Origin: Epithemia pelagica
Taxonomy: Eukaryota; Bacillariophyta; Bacillariophyceae; Surirellales; Surirellaceae
Reading direction: 5' to 3'
Assembly: GCA_946965045.2 (NCBI GenBank)
Contig: OX337239.1
Span: 558,001-622,000, forward strand
DNA: 64,000 nucleotides
This document shows positions 19,305-30,735 of this stretch, in pieces; the first letter of the stretch is position 1, and each line of letters starts with the position of its first letter. The notes beneath the pieces were generated by a model that was not told the DNA's origin, searched no databases, and worked only from the letters and a program-made list of their open reading frames with translations. The position numbers were made by a program, and so were the translations under genes.

Positions 19305-20790
19305 AAAGTGGTTTCTTACCTCAGGGGTTGGTTGTTGTGTCCAAACGTACGGGGTATACATCAAAGCTTCTGTAGTCCGTGCTGGTGATACTAATATCTG
19401 GAGATAGGCGCCATTGTACATCTCTGACTGGTCTTCTCTTGTGATATGTGCCGATCGGTGGAACAAGATTGCTTCACGTAGGGTGCGAGTCAATGATGTA
19501 GGATTGAAAGCCTCACAGCTTCCTCCAATATTCTCCCAGCGACACGTGTGGTTTTCTTATATTCTCTCGACTCTCTGTTCGACTTTACTCTCGACATCAT
19601 GTTGCTGACATCCTCTTTGAAGATCCCATTTCGAATTGAACGCTACTTTTCGCCCCAACGAGTTCATGTTCTTTCGGGCGTGACGGTACGTACAGAAACA
19701 GCACCAGAAAGCTGCTCCACAGATAAAGCTGTTCTGTCGCGTCAACTGTTGTTTGCACCTCATTTTACGTTCGCGTGTTGGATCAATGAATTGAGCAGGT
19801 GTTGGATCAATGAATTGAGCAGGTGTTGGTTGCCTGGTGGGGGACCATTTCCCGTCACAAACAAGCCATTCGGATCGCGGCCTTTGGTTATCTTGTCCTT
19901 GCCTTTGGTTGGCTGTCGGTGACAGTTGAACAAGTCTCGTGGTTGCTACCATGTTTTGTAGAAACGCACTGCTAGCTGTTAAGAACGGAGGGGAGCATTG
20001 CAGAGCCGAGGAGAGCATTTTCAACCAGCGAAAGGGGCTCACCGCGCGTTCTTTGGCCAAATGCACAGCCTGAACGATCTTCCAAATGGTTTGCACAAAA
20101 GACGACCGACAAGGAACAATCTTTGCCGACTGGAATCCTTTCTTGTGTGGTGTCGTTTCTTCCAGGGCAACAGAACCGCTATGGAAGTGGTAGATGCCGC
20201 CGCCATGGCTCGCTTCCGCTGTGAAGTATTTACCATTGTCCTTCGCCGCAACCAGCATTCCTCAGAAACGAAATTTGGAGATGATGGAAAGTCAGTGAAA
20301 GGGTCCGAACTGACCATGCCCGATCCGTTTCTACGGACTTGTGTGAGGACTCGTGTCACGAGGTCCGCTATCTGCTGCTGCTGCTTTGTGTAGGTGCGGT
20401 TGGCGAGCTGCTGTTGGTACGCTGTGTGAAGTGTTTCTTTGTGAGGCGCTCCGGCTCGCAAGCAAAAAACGGCTCATCTTGCTGGGCATTGCTACTTGCA
20501 GTAACACCGGTATGTTTCATGGGTATTTCGTTCGCAAGGAGTCCCCATCATGGTGGCAATGGCTTCTTTCGTGTCATTGCTCGTCGTCAACATGTCTATG
20601 GACATGAGGGCAGAATGGAACGGGAATGGGAGCCGGGCAAGGTTCGACCCCCCGCTTCCCCGCATTCAACGAAAGCAAACTTCGTGCCGACGACTCAAGC
20701 GACCGAAACTTATTGGTCGCGGAAAATGAGGAGATTTTGGACGATCTTTTTTTTGCCATCTCGAATCTCGACGACAAAGCGAAGAGAGCC
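19305..20790. other. Intergenic with a 24-bp tandem repeat
   Basis: Several overlapping open frames exist on both strands (for example 19557-20258 minus and 20339-20809 plus), but none has a recognisable domain and their codon content looks random. The clear feature is GTGTTGGATCAATGAATTGA plus GCAG, repeated twice in tandem at 19775-19798 and 19799-19822. Confidence 0.5.
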
Positions 20791-21452
20791 ATGGACTTGC
20801 TTGCTTTGATCCACCGCTTCTTTCTTCTCCATTGCTTTCTATTTGTGCATTCGACCTTGTAAGTTTCATGGAGAAGTGTTGCTGCTTAACCGTTCTCAAT
20901 GCATTCTTCTATGCTGGTGGACCGGTCTTTTCTCACCATCGCACTGTGTCCACACAAACAACAACAGGGGTGCCGAGTTGTCGACAGGAGAGGATGTGAA
21001 CGTATTTGTCGATAGTAACATTAATGAACATGACGTCATGGTTTTTGCAAAAAGTTATTGTCCGGTACGTCTCTTGATTCCTTGAAGAACTACCTACTAT
21101 AGTATATCAATAAGCCACCATTTCGGTTTTCTCTCACATGCGTATATCGTCGCCATGATGATGTACTTTCCAGTTTTGCCGTAAAACGCGCAGCCTGTTA
21201 GAAACGGTCCATCAAGAAATGGAAAGCAGCTGGACCTTGAAAATCATTGACCTCGACCGTTTGGAAACGGATGGACCTACCATTCAAACAGCCCTGGCCG
21301 ACAAGACGGGTCAACGAACCGTTCCAAATGTGTTTATTGGTGGAACACATGTGGGTGGAAACTCGGACTTGCAAGAACTGAATGAAAATGGAGAATTGAT
21401 TCCCTGGTTGGAAAAGATTGCTTCGGAGAAACCTGTGCATGATGAGATGTAG
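20791..21452 (+). CDS. Secreted glutaredoxin, CPFC active site
   Basis: Exons 20791-20858, 20968-21064 and 21174-21452, with intron positions and phases identical to the 16.8-kb paralogue, giving 147 residues. A signal peptide ([20 protein letters not shown]) precedes the glutaredoxin fold: [14 protein letters not shown] with Cys54 and Cys57, [14 protein letters not shown] (TVP and GG motifs), then a C-terminal helix. The CPFC pair allows dithiol chemistry: reduction of protein or glutathione mixed disulfides. Exon 1 and the upstream motif AACTTCGTGCC (about 20679) also match the paralogue, so the duplication included part of the promoter. Confidence 0.93.
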
Positions 21453-22426
21453 AAGTGTCATGGCAGGGCCATTGATGGGGTTGCAGTGGAGTCGATTGAG
21501 GTTCTTTTTCATGGCGAATTGTGGTTCATGACAGTGAAATGTGGTGGGGTCGACTATCTAGTACCCATGCACAGAAGCACTCAATCCGCTCATTTGCTCA
21601 CGATCTATAATGGAAAATCTTTCACTGTATTGTTCTTCGTTGGATTGTATGTACGACTCCCGTCGTTTGGATGTTCTTTGCTTCATAGCAAGATCCAAAA
21701 CCGGAACTGGTCGTATTTGCCACTGCATTCCAAGTTTTCCATGCTCAGTTTTCAATCCTCCATTCGAACTTTCTTCTTGCACGAAAGCAAAAAAGGGTCA
21801 CGCCGATGCCACTTAGTCCTCCCACAAACAGCGAATCCGAGGACTCTTTTGTGTACATTCTTCCTGATTGAACCTAACCACAGTATGGGCCATGGAGCGC
21901 AATGGGAAGAGTCATAACGTGTCTGGGGTGCGCATCATCGTTGGCTGACATTCTCCTTCGGTCATGCGTCTTGTATGACTTCTTTGATATTCGTGTACAG
22001 GAGCCCACTGGAAGCCATGTTCCGTATCAATTCCATCGACCATTTCACTCTGGGCTCAACGCGAAATGGAACCTGGGAGAAATTGTCATCGTTTCCTCTT
22101 TCTGATCGATTGTCGCTACGGCCAGTGATGTGGCCACAAGATTTTGTAATGCAAGAAACAAAACAAACTTTAGCAGGCCAGTGACAGCTATCACACGAGT
22201 GTATGCGACCCGTGCTTACACGAAACCATGTAAACGGCCTTTTGGATCATCATTGTTACTAACTTCTTTTTAAACTGATAAATTTAGGAAATGTAAGGTC
22301 TTTTTGATGTGCGCACATGTAATGAAAGCATGCAAGGATGGGCATTTCCAGACTCGACTTTTTCAATGTGTCGACGCCATACCACGTCTTATCCAACCCG
22401 AAACAACAGAGCTTTCATGTCAACGA
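21453..22426. other. Intergenic, no gene supported
   Basis: Short frames only, no domain seen. It probably holds the 3' UTRs of the convergent glutaredoxin and Lys-rich genes. Confidence 0.55.
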
Positions 22427-24937
22427 CTACTCCAAGAAGAACCTCTCCGCGTCTTCGCATGTACCATCTCTTGGTTCATCCGGCCTCAAGTCCACAATGT
22501 ACGTATTGCTGGGAGAATCACCGTAGACTGCTGTACCCACGTGCAAAAAGTGGTCGTCGCTGCAAACCATGTTGCGCACTCCATCTTCGAACGGGCGATT
22601 GCGCAAATAGCCCAGGACGCCCTCCTCGTAGAAAAACTCGGGGTCGACACGGATCTCGTTGTCATCATCGTTCAAGATTCGGCGGAACCCATCCTTGGTG
22701 ACCACCTTCCATTTCGCAAGGTCCGTAACGTCATCAACATCCACGTAGAGAAGATTGAAGCCTCCTTGGGCAATGTTAAATGGCTGCTGGAGAATCAGAG
22801 AAACGATAAAGAAGACAAAGATTTCCAGGAGAAACAGGAGAATCGGGTTGTCGAGATTAAGTCGACAAAGAATTCCAATGTCCGTTTCTTCCAGAAAGGA
22901 GATAATCTCGCGCAGAATAAGATTAACAACAAGACCCGTCAGATCCAAAGTTCCGGCAAAGACTTTGTTGTCGCAAATAGTCAAATCCCAAATGTATGCG
23001 GAGAGGCCATTTTGGCTTGGCAATTCTTCGGGATCTTGGCATGTTCCATCGTCTGCATTACAAACGTAACAAGACTGGGGTATGCCGAGTTCCAGCTGTT
23101 CCACCCCTTCTGTACCGAAAAAAGCTTCGTAAACAAAACCGGACATGCTGCAATAGAGCACTTGTTTTGAATCTGGAAGGGGTTGGAGCGATCCCAAAGA
23201 CCCAATGTTTGTACTGTTCACTTTCTGAAAAAACGTAAAACTCTCTATGGGAGCATCATAGGTGGTGGCAGTACCGAGCTCTTCGACGGCACTACACAAA
23301 TCAGCGGTCGGCCCAACGAAAAGCTCAGGAATAATGTCGAGACCGCCATCTGTGTCAGTAAAGGTCACTTGGGCAGTATTGTAGTACACCAATCCATTTG
23401 TCTCGTCGATTTCAAAGTCCCAAACCTGGCGACTTTTTGAATCAGCTTGTGTTAAACGGACTTCGACTGGATCTTGTTCTGGAAAGTCGGGATTATACAC
23501 AAATAGGGAGGGAGAAAGTGTTGTTTGTAATCGTGTGATCAAGTTGAAGCCCAAGCTATCACTCCATCGCGCAAAGACGACTACGTCGACTGCGTTAGTG
23601 TCGTCGCCACACTTCAAGTCACGAAGAGCTCTGATCGAAGAGGATACTCCTGGCACTGGCGGGTCGTCTTCAATCAGCACCTTTTTCGTGACCTTGTTAG
23701 GGTCGCACTTGATCTTGTTTTTGCTGGAACTTTTTTTCCCCCTGCTCGACACTTCACATCCTTCACTGCCATGCTTGCGTCTGCTCTCTACTTCGACCGT
23801 GTACAGATTGAGAGAAGAGGAAGTTTGACTGGCGAACTCACCAAAGATGATATCAATGCTTTCAATGAAGCCACAGTTATCCCTGTGAATCTTCCAGACG
23901 TTGGCCGCGCGGAGGCCAAGCGCCTCATCCTCGAGTTCGACGCGAGCAATGACTTCTTGGTCTTCGAATCCGACTGCTTCATTGCCAGTACCGGAGCGAA
24001 TCGTGATGACTGGCTTGGGACGCGCTTCATCGAACGCCGCTGGTGTACCACCCGAGTGGGCCATGACACAAACCGTGCCGTCATCCTGTCTGGCACAGTC
24101 GGCACCCCAAGCATATCGGTTGATCTGCATCAATCAGGTGATTGAGAGGAAAAGACAAACAAAAGTGTTAGATTGGTACGGTTAACAGTAGAAGGAGAGC
24201 ATCTGTAGTTTGCAAACACTTACTTCATCACTGCCTTTGCTGGACTTGGACTTCTTGGACTTGCCGCCGCACTTGCCCTTCTTACCGGACAAGAATTTGC
24301 GGAGAGACTTACTCGGGCCTTTGAATCGCTTTTTAGATTTTCCGCCATCGCAGGACCCTTCTTCGAACCGTTCCACCTCAAAGGGGGAGCAATCGGGAAG
24401 GAATTCCGCAAGTCCCTGTAGGGCCCTCGTATCGTCTTCCAAGGCCCGAACCCCCCTGACTCCACGTTGTTCACGGCGACGGCTGTCACCCGTGGCAACT
24501 TCATCAATCGCAGTTTCGAATTCTTTCAAAAGTCTTGTCATTTCTGGGGAAGTAACACCCGTGGTGTCCGCAATGACAGCGACCTGTTCTCCAGCACCGT
24601 CATCACCAGTCGTGAGCTGACCTGACTCTGACGTAAACATTAGAATCAATGGCTGAAAATACTCGGTAACTTCGAGCAGGCCAGACATGTCCGTCATGTC
24701 AAATTCGTACTTGCCGAATTTGATACCAACTTTATCCACCCACCCCTCTGCTTCGGCTTTCGCGAAACTGTTTTTGATATATCCGATAATCATCTGGATG
24801 GAACTTTCGTCGAGGACAGGCTCACTTTCTTCCACCATGGACGTCTCGGCAGAGACGGCACCATCTTCCATGGCAGTCACCGAAGAGACGGCACCCAGCA
24901 AAAAGAAGATCACCGTAGCGATCCAAGAAATCTTCAT
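22427..24937 (-). CDS. Secreted protein with Lys/Ser-rich segments
   Basis: Exon 1 24937-24224 and exon 2 24124-22427, joined by a 99-nt GTAAGT...TGCAG intron in phase 0, about 803 residues. Residues 1-22 are a clear signal peptide (MKISWIATVIFFLLGAVSSV). An acidic N-terminal part follows, then residues about 198-238 rich in Lys, Ser and Gly (KSKKRFKGPSKSLRKF, GKKGKCGGKSKKSKSSKG). The exon 2 part has a second short basic run (SSRGKKSSSKNKIKC), a long Asp/Glu-rich mixed region with scattered Cys, and a hydrophobic stretch near the end (LLFLLEIFVFFIVSLIL). The Lys/Ser clusters recall silaffins and other biosilica-associated proteins, but no known domain is recognised. Extracellular or silica-vesicle localisation is inference. 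Confidence 0.7.
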
Positions 24938-26063
24938 GTTGCTTGCTTCTTTGCTGAGAAAGAGGAACGGTATCCAATGTCCAAAAATTCAAACTATGGG
25001 CAAGTTGTGCGTTGTGCTCGAAAAAGTTCTACACAATGAAGATGGCATCTGCCGTTGACAAATTTCAAGAAAGAAAAGTCAACGGAAAAAGCAAACACGA
25101 GCATAGAATGATCGGGACAAGGGCCATGCCAATTTTTCTCGATAGAACTCTCTTGTGTCTGTAGTATGCATATGGATCGATTTATGGCAACACTCACGAG
25201 TCTATGACATATGACGACATGGACAATGAACAATGCACAATGCGTTAACAATTTTTAGGTGCGCATTGGTAAGGGACCAGTCGTGGCATACAAAATTTCA
25301 GCCAAGGACACCACGCATGCAAGGCCGATTTAGGGCAAAGTACAAGATTGGAGTTCGAGAATGCACATGTGGGGAGTGTGCACTCGCCGCGCGTACCAGC
25401 CGCAATGCGAAATGCAATGCGAAATGCGAAAAGCGAAATAATACGGAAGCTCTTTGTCTTGTTCTTTTTTGATCTTGAAGATTCCTACAGTGGTTGTGTC
25501 CTTCCACTCGGACCTCGGGGCGCTCGGGGTTCCCAGTTCCCATCTGGACACAAACAGACAGAACCATGAAGAATCATGAATCATGAAAAACCCATAACCC
25601 ATACGCACAATACAATACCCAATACGAGTACACCACGACAAGAACAAAAAAGAAGATCATGTCTGTCTGTTGTCTGTTTCCTGCTTTTGAGAACTTGGAA
25701 GGCACTTGGCGCCTGAATGTGGAAAGTTTCTAGTCTACGACTACGAGGTACGATGCCCTATTACTCCTAACTGAACACTGCGCTGAAAGGAAACAGACAA
25801 CAGACGCCAATTCATTCTTTCTCTACAAAATTACAAAAGGTAGATATCGGGTATTCTACAGGCCATTTGACTGAATTCAGTCTATCTTCGACACCCTCTC
25901 CTTTCGTGACCAAATCAAGTATAGCGATAAAAAGTATATCACAATGTAGATCTTGAACCGAGCTTTCTAAGGAGTATAACATTGCTACAGCAATTCCTGT
26001 TTTTTCTACAAGAAGTAAGGGGTCGTTGTGGGTGCATTTTCGGGTGGTCTTTTCCGGCGGAAT
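24938..26063. other. Intergenic, no gene supported
   Basis: No convincing ORF. A short tandem run CAATGCGAAATG near 25403-25435 and A-rich stretches are present. It may include the 3' end of the piggyBac element, but no terminal repeat pair could be identified. Confidence 0.5.
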
Positions 26064-28250
26064 TTAGCATGGCGATGAAAGATTGTTTTCGACTGCAATA
26101 AGATGAAGTGCATAACATTCATTGCAGCGATAGACCCCTAGAGAGCACTTGCAATAGCCACGAGTTCGTCGTGTGCAAGAAACACATTTGTGCTGAGGAT
26201 AGTCACTCTTTGCTTCGACCATTCGCTCGCCATGAAATTTTTTTCCCTTGGGTAGCGTGCAGTAGGCATGAGCAGAGATTCGTTGTTTCTTGGCTTTTTT
26301 ATCCGGTGTAACATCAGTTTCCTCATTGAAATACTCATTGTAGATTAGTGCTTCGGCGAGGGACTTCCTGAACTCGATTTGGCTGGTTGGATCGCTTCCA
26401 CAGAACTCGACCATCCCCAAACTGACATTCACCTCTGTCACTGCGAGCAAAAAAGCAAAGACCCTGTTCGGCCACCACTTCGTAGCCCAAATCTCCTCAA
26501 TACTAATAGGAGAATGTCGTTTATTGTTGTGATCATCGACAGAGTGTCGATACAAGAAGTGATTTCCAATCACTTCTGGATACGAAAATTTTTTCCTGCT
26601 CCCATCATCGAGTTCGCGCTGTGTTTCTCTGCCCGTCCGTTGATTTGTTCCGTACGTTGACATGAGCGACATGACATACTCTGGCTCTTTCATGGCATAA
26701 ACATGAAAGTCAACCTCATCCATTTGTCCTTTCCATGCGTCGCAATCGCCCACTTCCTTGTCATCAAAGTGGTCTTTGATGTCATCACCCTTGATGTACT
26801 TAGGCCAATAACGCCGCTTTTTGATCAGGGCAGAAGCATACACTCCCCTCTTCTTCAACTCAATGATGCCTTTCAAAACACAGAAGCCACTATCCAAGAC
26901 AACAACAGAGCCTCTTCCAAAAATTGGCTCAAGCACTCGCAACAACAATCCAACAGTGTTTCCAAGGTTGTTGAATTTTGGCTTGGGATGAGCCGTGGCA
27001 CGTGGAGCATCTTTCCCTTCCACAAGCTCAATACCCCACATAATACCTGACATCGAACAACAAACAGAATGGTACTCATTGCCAAAAGGATGTGGCTTTC
27101 TCGGCACAAACATCCATCCAGGGCATGTATATTTGTTTGTCCATGGGCTCATACTCTCGTCGAGACATGAGACCCACGAAGGAGTAAATTGTTGTGTCAT
27201 GTTTTTGTTAAACGCATCCACTATCTGCCTGACCTCCCAGAATTTGTCCGTGTATTGTGGCTTGTTGCGATCTGTGTAGAAGATCGACTTTAGGATCGCA
27301 TCAAAACGCTTTCGCGACATTAGGTCATTCAGTCGCCACGGGGCACCTCTGAACCTGTCCACGTCCACCAACGACCAAAATGCTCCGCGATCCGGTCCGT
27401 TGATTGTTGACATCAATAACCAAATGCCGAGCCACCGCAAGAACTCCCCATAGGACAGCTCACGATGGAATCCATTCTCTGTCAGTCGCTTGTTTGTTTG
27501 GGGGATGATGACATCCTTCACAAAGGTCGTGAAGAAGAATAGCTCAAACAGGTTGAAAAGGGATGGCTTGATGTGAGGAGGATACGAGATTCTTGCCTTT
27601 AAGCGGCGTCCTCCAGCCAGAGCTCTGTAGCAACTGCCTGAGTGCTCCCATTCACCAAAAACCCCATCTGTATTTTCGTTTGGATTAGGAATGTTCTCTG
27701 GAGCTGGCTCGTTGTCGTCATCAATCATTGTGTCGTCCACAAGATTTTGAGCCATTGCCAAATCATCCGCTTGAATACCCACACCGCCAGTTGTTGTTGT
27801 TGCGGTGACAAGTCTCTGCAGCTCTGGTGGAACATTGTCTTCTCCACCACCATCATTATTGTTGGCGTTGTCGTTGTTCGCTTCATTCGCGTCTTGCGTG
27901 TTTTGTTGTTGGTTCTGTGCCGCCACTCCAAGAGGCACCTCTGGAGCAAAAAAGCCCTCTTTATCTCCTTCGGTGGTCACACAGACAAACCTTTCAATTG
28001 CCCAGCATTCAAAGTCCTCTTGTACATCTCCATGACTGGGGTGGTTGAAGATGACCACACCCTTTGGGTCTCGTCGGATTGGACGTGTTCCTTTCGCAGA
28101 AACAACAATCTGCACGGTCCTCTCGCCCTTGGTGAAGTTTGGATAGGCCTTTGTGACCTTATCCTTAGGATGGAGCCGCGAAACAAGGACAGTGGCCTTT
28201 GCACCAATGCCAAGACGCAACTTTTTGGAGGCGGAGGGTGCCATGGTCAT
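26064..28250 (-). CDS. PiggyBac-type transposase
   Basis: A 728-residue ORF in a single exon from ATG at 28250. The DDE_Tnp_1_7 fold is recognisable: LSYGEFLRWLGIWLLMST, CLDESMSPW (first Asp near residue 361), VVLDSGFCVLKG (second Asp near 450), HSVDDHNNKRHS (third Asp near 570) and WWPNRVFAFLLAV. It ends in a Cys-rich finger (CVSCTRRTRGYCKC...CNEC) as in piggyBac proteins. The N-terminal 230 residues are acidic and Asn-rich with a small folded-looking basic part. All three catalytic Asp are present, so it is either a live transposase or a well-kept domesticated copy. TTAA-flanked terminal inverted repeats were looked for and not found. Confidence 0.93.
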   Translation of the reverse strand: MTMAPSASKKLRLGIGAKATVLVSRLHPKDKVTKAYPNFTKGERTVQIVVSAKGTRPIRRDPKGVVIFNHPSHGDVQEDFECWAIERFVCVTTEGDKEGFFAPEVPLGVAAQNQQQNTQDANEANNDNANNNDGGGEDNVPPELQRLVTATTTTGGVGIQADDLAMAQNLVDDTMIDDDNEPAPENIPNPNENTDGVFGEWEHSGSCYRALAGGRRLKARISYPPHIKPSLFNLFELFFFTTFVKDVIIPQTNKRLTENGFHRELSYGEFLRWLGIWLLMSTINGPDRGAFWSLVDVDRFRGAPWRLNDLMSRKRFDAILKSIFYTDRNKPQYTDKFWEVRQIVDAFNKNMTQQFTPSWVSCLDESMSPWTNKYTCPGWMFVPRKPHPFGNEYHSVCCSMSGIMWGIELVEGKDAPRATAHPKPKFNNLGNTVGLLLRVLEPIFGRGSVVVLDSGFCVLKGIIELKKRGVYASALIKKRRYWPKYIKGDDIKDHFDDKEVGDCDAWKGQMDEVDFHVYAMKEPEYVMSLMSTYGTNQRTGRETQRELDDGSRKKFSYPEVIGNHFLYRHSVDDHNNKRHSPISIEEIWATKWWPNRVFAFLLAVTEVNVSLGMVEFCGSDPTSQIEFRKSLAEALIYNEYFNEETDVTPDKKAKKQRISAHAYCTLPKGKKFHGERMVEAKSDYPQHKCVSCTRRTRGYCKCSLGVYRCNECYALHLIAVENNLSSPC

Positions 28251-28442
28251 CGTGTGAAATCACACAACACACAACAGAGAAAAAAAAACGAGCGATGAAT
28301 GAGGCTACGAAAATGTAACTTCTAATCGTAGGACAACTTTATACTTTTACGACTAGATAGCGATGATATTGAAGATGACAATGTCCAAAGGACGGGCCAT
28401 GGTCGATGCTTGGTCAAGAGGAGGAAACTTTTTGATCTAGGC

Positions 28443-28467
28443 GGAATTCAGCCCCATCGGCTGAATT
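28443..28467. repeat. Perfect short inverted repeat
   Basis: GAATTCAGCC and GGCTGAATTC form 10-bp arms around a 5-base loop. It is followed by the overlapping palindrome GCTGAATTCAGC. It lies between the piggyBac ORF start and the Mutator-like element. It could be a terminator-like hairpin or part of a transposon end. Confidence 0.5.
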
Positions 28468-28593
28468 CAGCATGGGGTGCAAAATATCCGATATTATTAG
28501 AATACATCCAATTAATTTTTGCTTTTTGCGCATCATTTGCATCTGTGCCACGGAATAGATCGAGATTTTGGGAAACCTGATCGAGGATAGAGG

Positions 28594-28711
28594 TACCCCC
28601 AAGCAGGGGTGAGTCCAGTCCCGCGTGTCTGAATGCACGATGTGCATTCTCCTTCTCACCCCCTTGGCTCGACCTGGTCGCTCTCGACATTGATACAAAT
28701 TTCATTCTACC
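28594..28711 (+). repeat. Left terminal inverted repeat
   Basis: Begins TACCCCCAAGCAGGGG, contains CTCACCCCCTTGGCTCGACC and ends ATTGATACAAAT..CATT.TACC. Each of these appears in reverse complement in the right arm, with diverged spacers. Confidence 0.85.
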
Positions 28712-28765
28712 TCCACACATCCATCACGGTGGTGGAGGTGCAGTGGTATCCAAACGACCTACAAC

Positions 28766-29514
28766 ATGTCTTCTTCTTCCCACAAACGTCGGAAGCTTTC
28801 TCGCAAGCAAGTCCGAGTAGCCTATGAAGCTCAAGTTCCATCAAGATAGTCCGTGGCATCTGCAAGAGAAGGTTCTGATGCAGGCATCGCCAAAACAAAC
28901 AATACTCCTGTGTCCAAGGCCCGTTCCTCCTCAACCCCTGGCATCGCATCCTTTCGTCCTCCTCCCTCCGTTGCCGTTAGTGGTATTGAGACCATAAGTA
29001 CCAACGCCCCGTATGAAACTCTTTTGGCAAACCGACAGGCACAACAACAACAATCAAGCACACTTGTCAGGTCGGAACCATCCACATTTCTTGACAGCGC
29101 TGCGGCCAGTTCTTTATCCACTCTTCCATCCGATCAAGCCCCCTCGTCGCCAGTGACGACGACCAAGACAAACCAACCGAGTACGCCCGAGACGTGTCGT
29201 CGTCCTCACCTCAAAGTGTCTTGTGTCGTGGATTGTACCGATACGTCGTGCGAGAAATTAAGCTTTTGTCGTTGCAGTGGTAGAGGAATTGCCAGACTCC
29301 TTGGATAGCACTGATGACAAGGATGCAAGCCTTGTTCAAGTATGCCGATCAACAATTGGCCGTGGTCAACGAGAGACAACAAACCATGTCCCGTTGGGAA
29401 CGATCGCTCATGGAAGGAGGCATTGCGGGCAGCAACAATGTCAATATTCAACAAGAAGCGGCTGAAGAAATGGCTGCCCTCCTTCAAGTTTTTCAGGGCT
29501 ATGTGGTGGATTAA
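28766..29514 (+). pseudogene. Decayed gene inside the Mutator-like element
   Basis: The frame starts at an ATG with a basic, nuclear-signal-like start (MSSSSHKRRKLSRKQ), meets a TAG at 28847-28849, then continues in the same frame as a Ser/Thr/Pro-rich protein to 29308. A second, shifted frame encodes a coiled-coil-like end (QALFKYADQQLAVVNERQQT, EEMAALLQVFQGYVVD) with its stop at 29514. One nonsense codon and one frameshift thus separate three matching pieces of about 250 codons. The family is not recognised. Confidence 0.5.
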
Positions 29515-30315
29515 TTGTCCATGGTACCAGCAAACAAACGATGGTTTGCCTTGGCCTTTTTTGCCGCTGAATTGGCCGATCTCAAAGCTGGCATTCTCGA
29601 ACATTGTTGGAAGTGACGGATAGTGTTGAATGATTGCGGCACCCAAATCTGTCTTTGGGAAGGGAACGGAGGTCGAATACCTATGGAACGAATAGTAGAG
29701 TATGAATGGTGTGGTGGAAGATCCCGAATTGGTGGTGGACGATCGAACCGGAGAAGAATTTTTGCTCACGACAGTGACCTTTGAGGATGACGGTTCGACG
29801 CACAAAATACTCTCTCGACCGGAAGAAAAGGCACGATGGAGACCCACTCGAGGGCGTTTGTAGGAATCATGGAAAGCTAATAGCATACCAATAAAATTAC
29901 CATTGATTCATTGTTTCCCACAATGCCATTCGTATACGACCAGAGATTCATTTCAAACAAACACATCATCTGGACCGGCCACGGCTCCTACGGTTTTGCA
30001 TCATTGGCTTGGGAACAACAACACTAACTATATTACTAACTCATTCCGATTGGTGCGAGAAGGATGCGACGGAAGCGATGTAATATTGCCGTTTACGGAA
30101 GAGGGCGATGGATCTTCACCTTCCTTGTTGTTGTTGCGAAATGGGGTGTTTTGCTGGTTGTCCATGCTTGTGGATGGACAATTGAATGCAACACCAAGTA
30201 TGCAGAAGTGTTGTTGGTAGTATGGTAAAGCTTAGAGGGGCTTGGGTGTAGTTGGAAAAGCTTCAAGGCGGATGAAATCGACCTCACTTGTTTGGCACCG
30301 TGGTGGATGCGTTGA
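29515..30315 (+). other. Rest of Mutator-like cargo
   Basis: A short plus-strand frame (29703-29865; MNGVVEDPELVVDDRTGEEF start, RPEEKARWRPTRGR near the end) reads like a protein fragment but is preceded by two TAG codons. The remainder is non-coding. Confidence 0.35.
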
Positions 30316-30444
30316 GGTGAAATGCAATTTGTATCAATGTCGTAAAATCGCCAATTTTGGGTGGTCGAGCCAAGGGGGTGAGAAAGAGAATGTACCTTTA
30401 GGTACGACTTATGTGCGACCTGGGCTCACCCCTGCTTGGGGGTA
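30316..30444 (-). repeat. Right terminal inverted repeat
   Basis: Reverse complement of the left arm with about a dozen short mismatched stretches. It ends CTCACCCCTGCTTGGGGGTA at the target duplication. Confidence 0.85.
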
Positions 30445-30735
30445 AGGATAGAGGAATGGATAGTGTATAGTGTCGAAGTACCACTATATAATGTGCAAAC
30501 AGCATTGTGATCAACCACTGATGACTGATAAAAACTAGAGGTGGCTTCAGCAACAGCTCATCTCTGCTGGAGCTAGGTAAGCGCTGGAGACGTCTCTGCT
30601 GGAGCTAGGTAAGCGCTCCAGCTGGAGAAAAGACTACCTGTGCTACCATGATGAAAATACTTACTAGGAGTAGACAACTGCTGCTGAGTTGTGTACCTAT
30701 GTGTGTGTTTGGTAGAGCTGTGTCGAGAAACAGCC

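Larger units (their letters stand above)
28594..30444. mobile_element. Mutator-like element carrying a decayed gene
   Basis: 1,851 bp bounded by long imperfect inverted repeats of about 120-130 bp (28594-28711 and 30316-30444), whose outer 20 bases are identical (TACCCCCAAGCAGGGGTGAG). The element is flanked by a perfect 10-bp direct repeat, AGGATAGAGG, at 28584-28593 and 30445-30454. Long inverted repeats plus a 9-11-bp target duplication are the marks of Mutator-like elements. There is no transposase, so it is non-autonomous. It carries a broken gene of unknown origin, as in Pack-MULEs. Confidence 0.85.

Noticed and set aside
19557-20258. 233-codon minus-strand ORF
   Set aside because: No ATG-anchored domain, composition looks random, spans the 24-bp tandem repeat.
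20039-20461. 140-codon minus-strand ORF with LHTAYQQQL start
   Set aside because: Starts at TTG, overlaps other frames; a faint resemblance to Mpv17-type starts does not continue.
25240-28530. PiggyBac element ends (TTAA plus inverted repeats)
   Set aside because: TTAA occurs at about 25245 and 28512 but the adjoining bases do not form matching inverted repeats.
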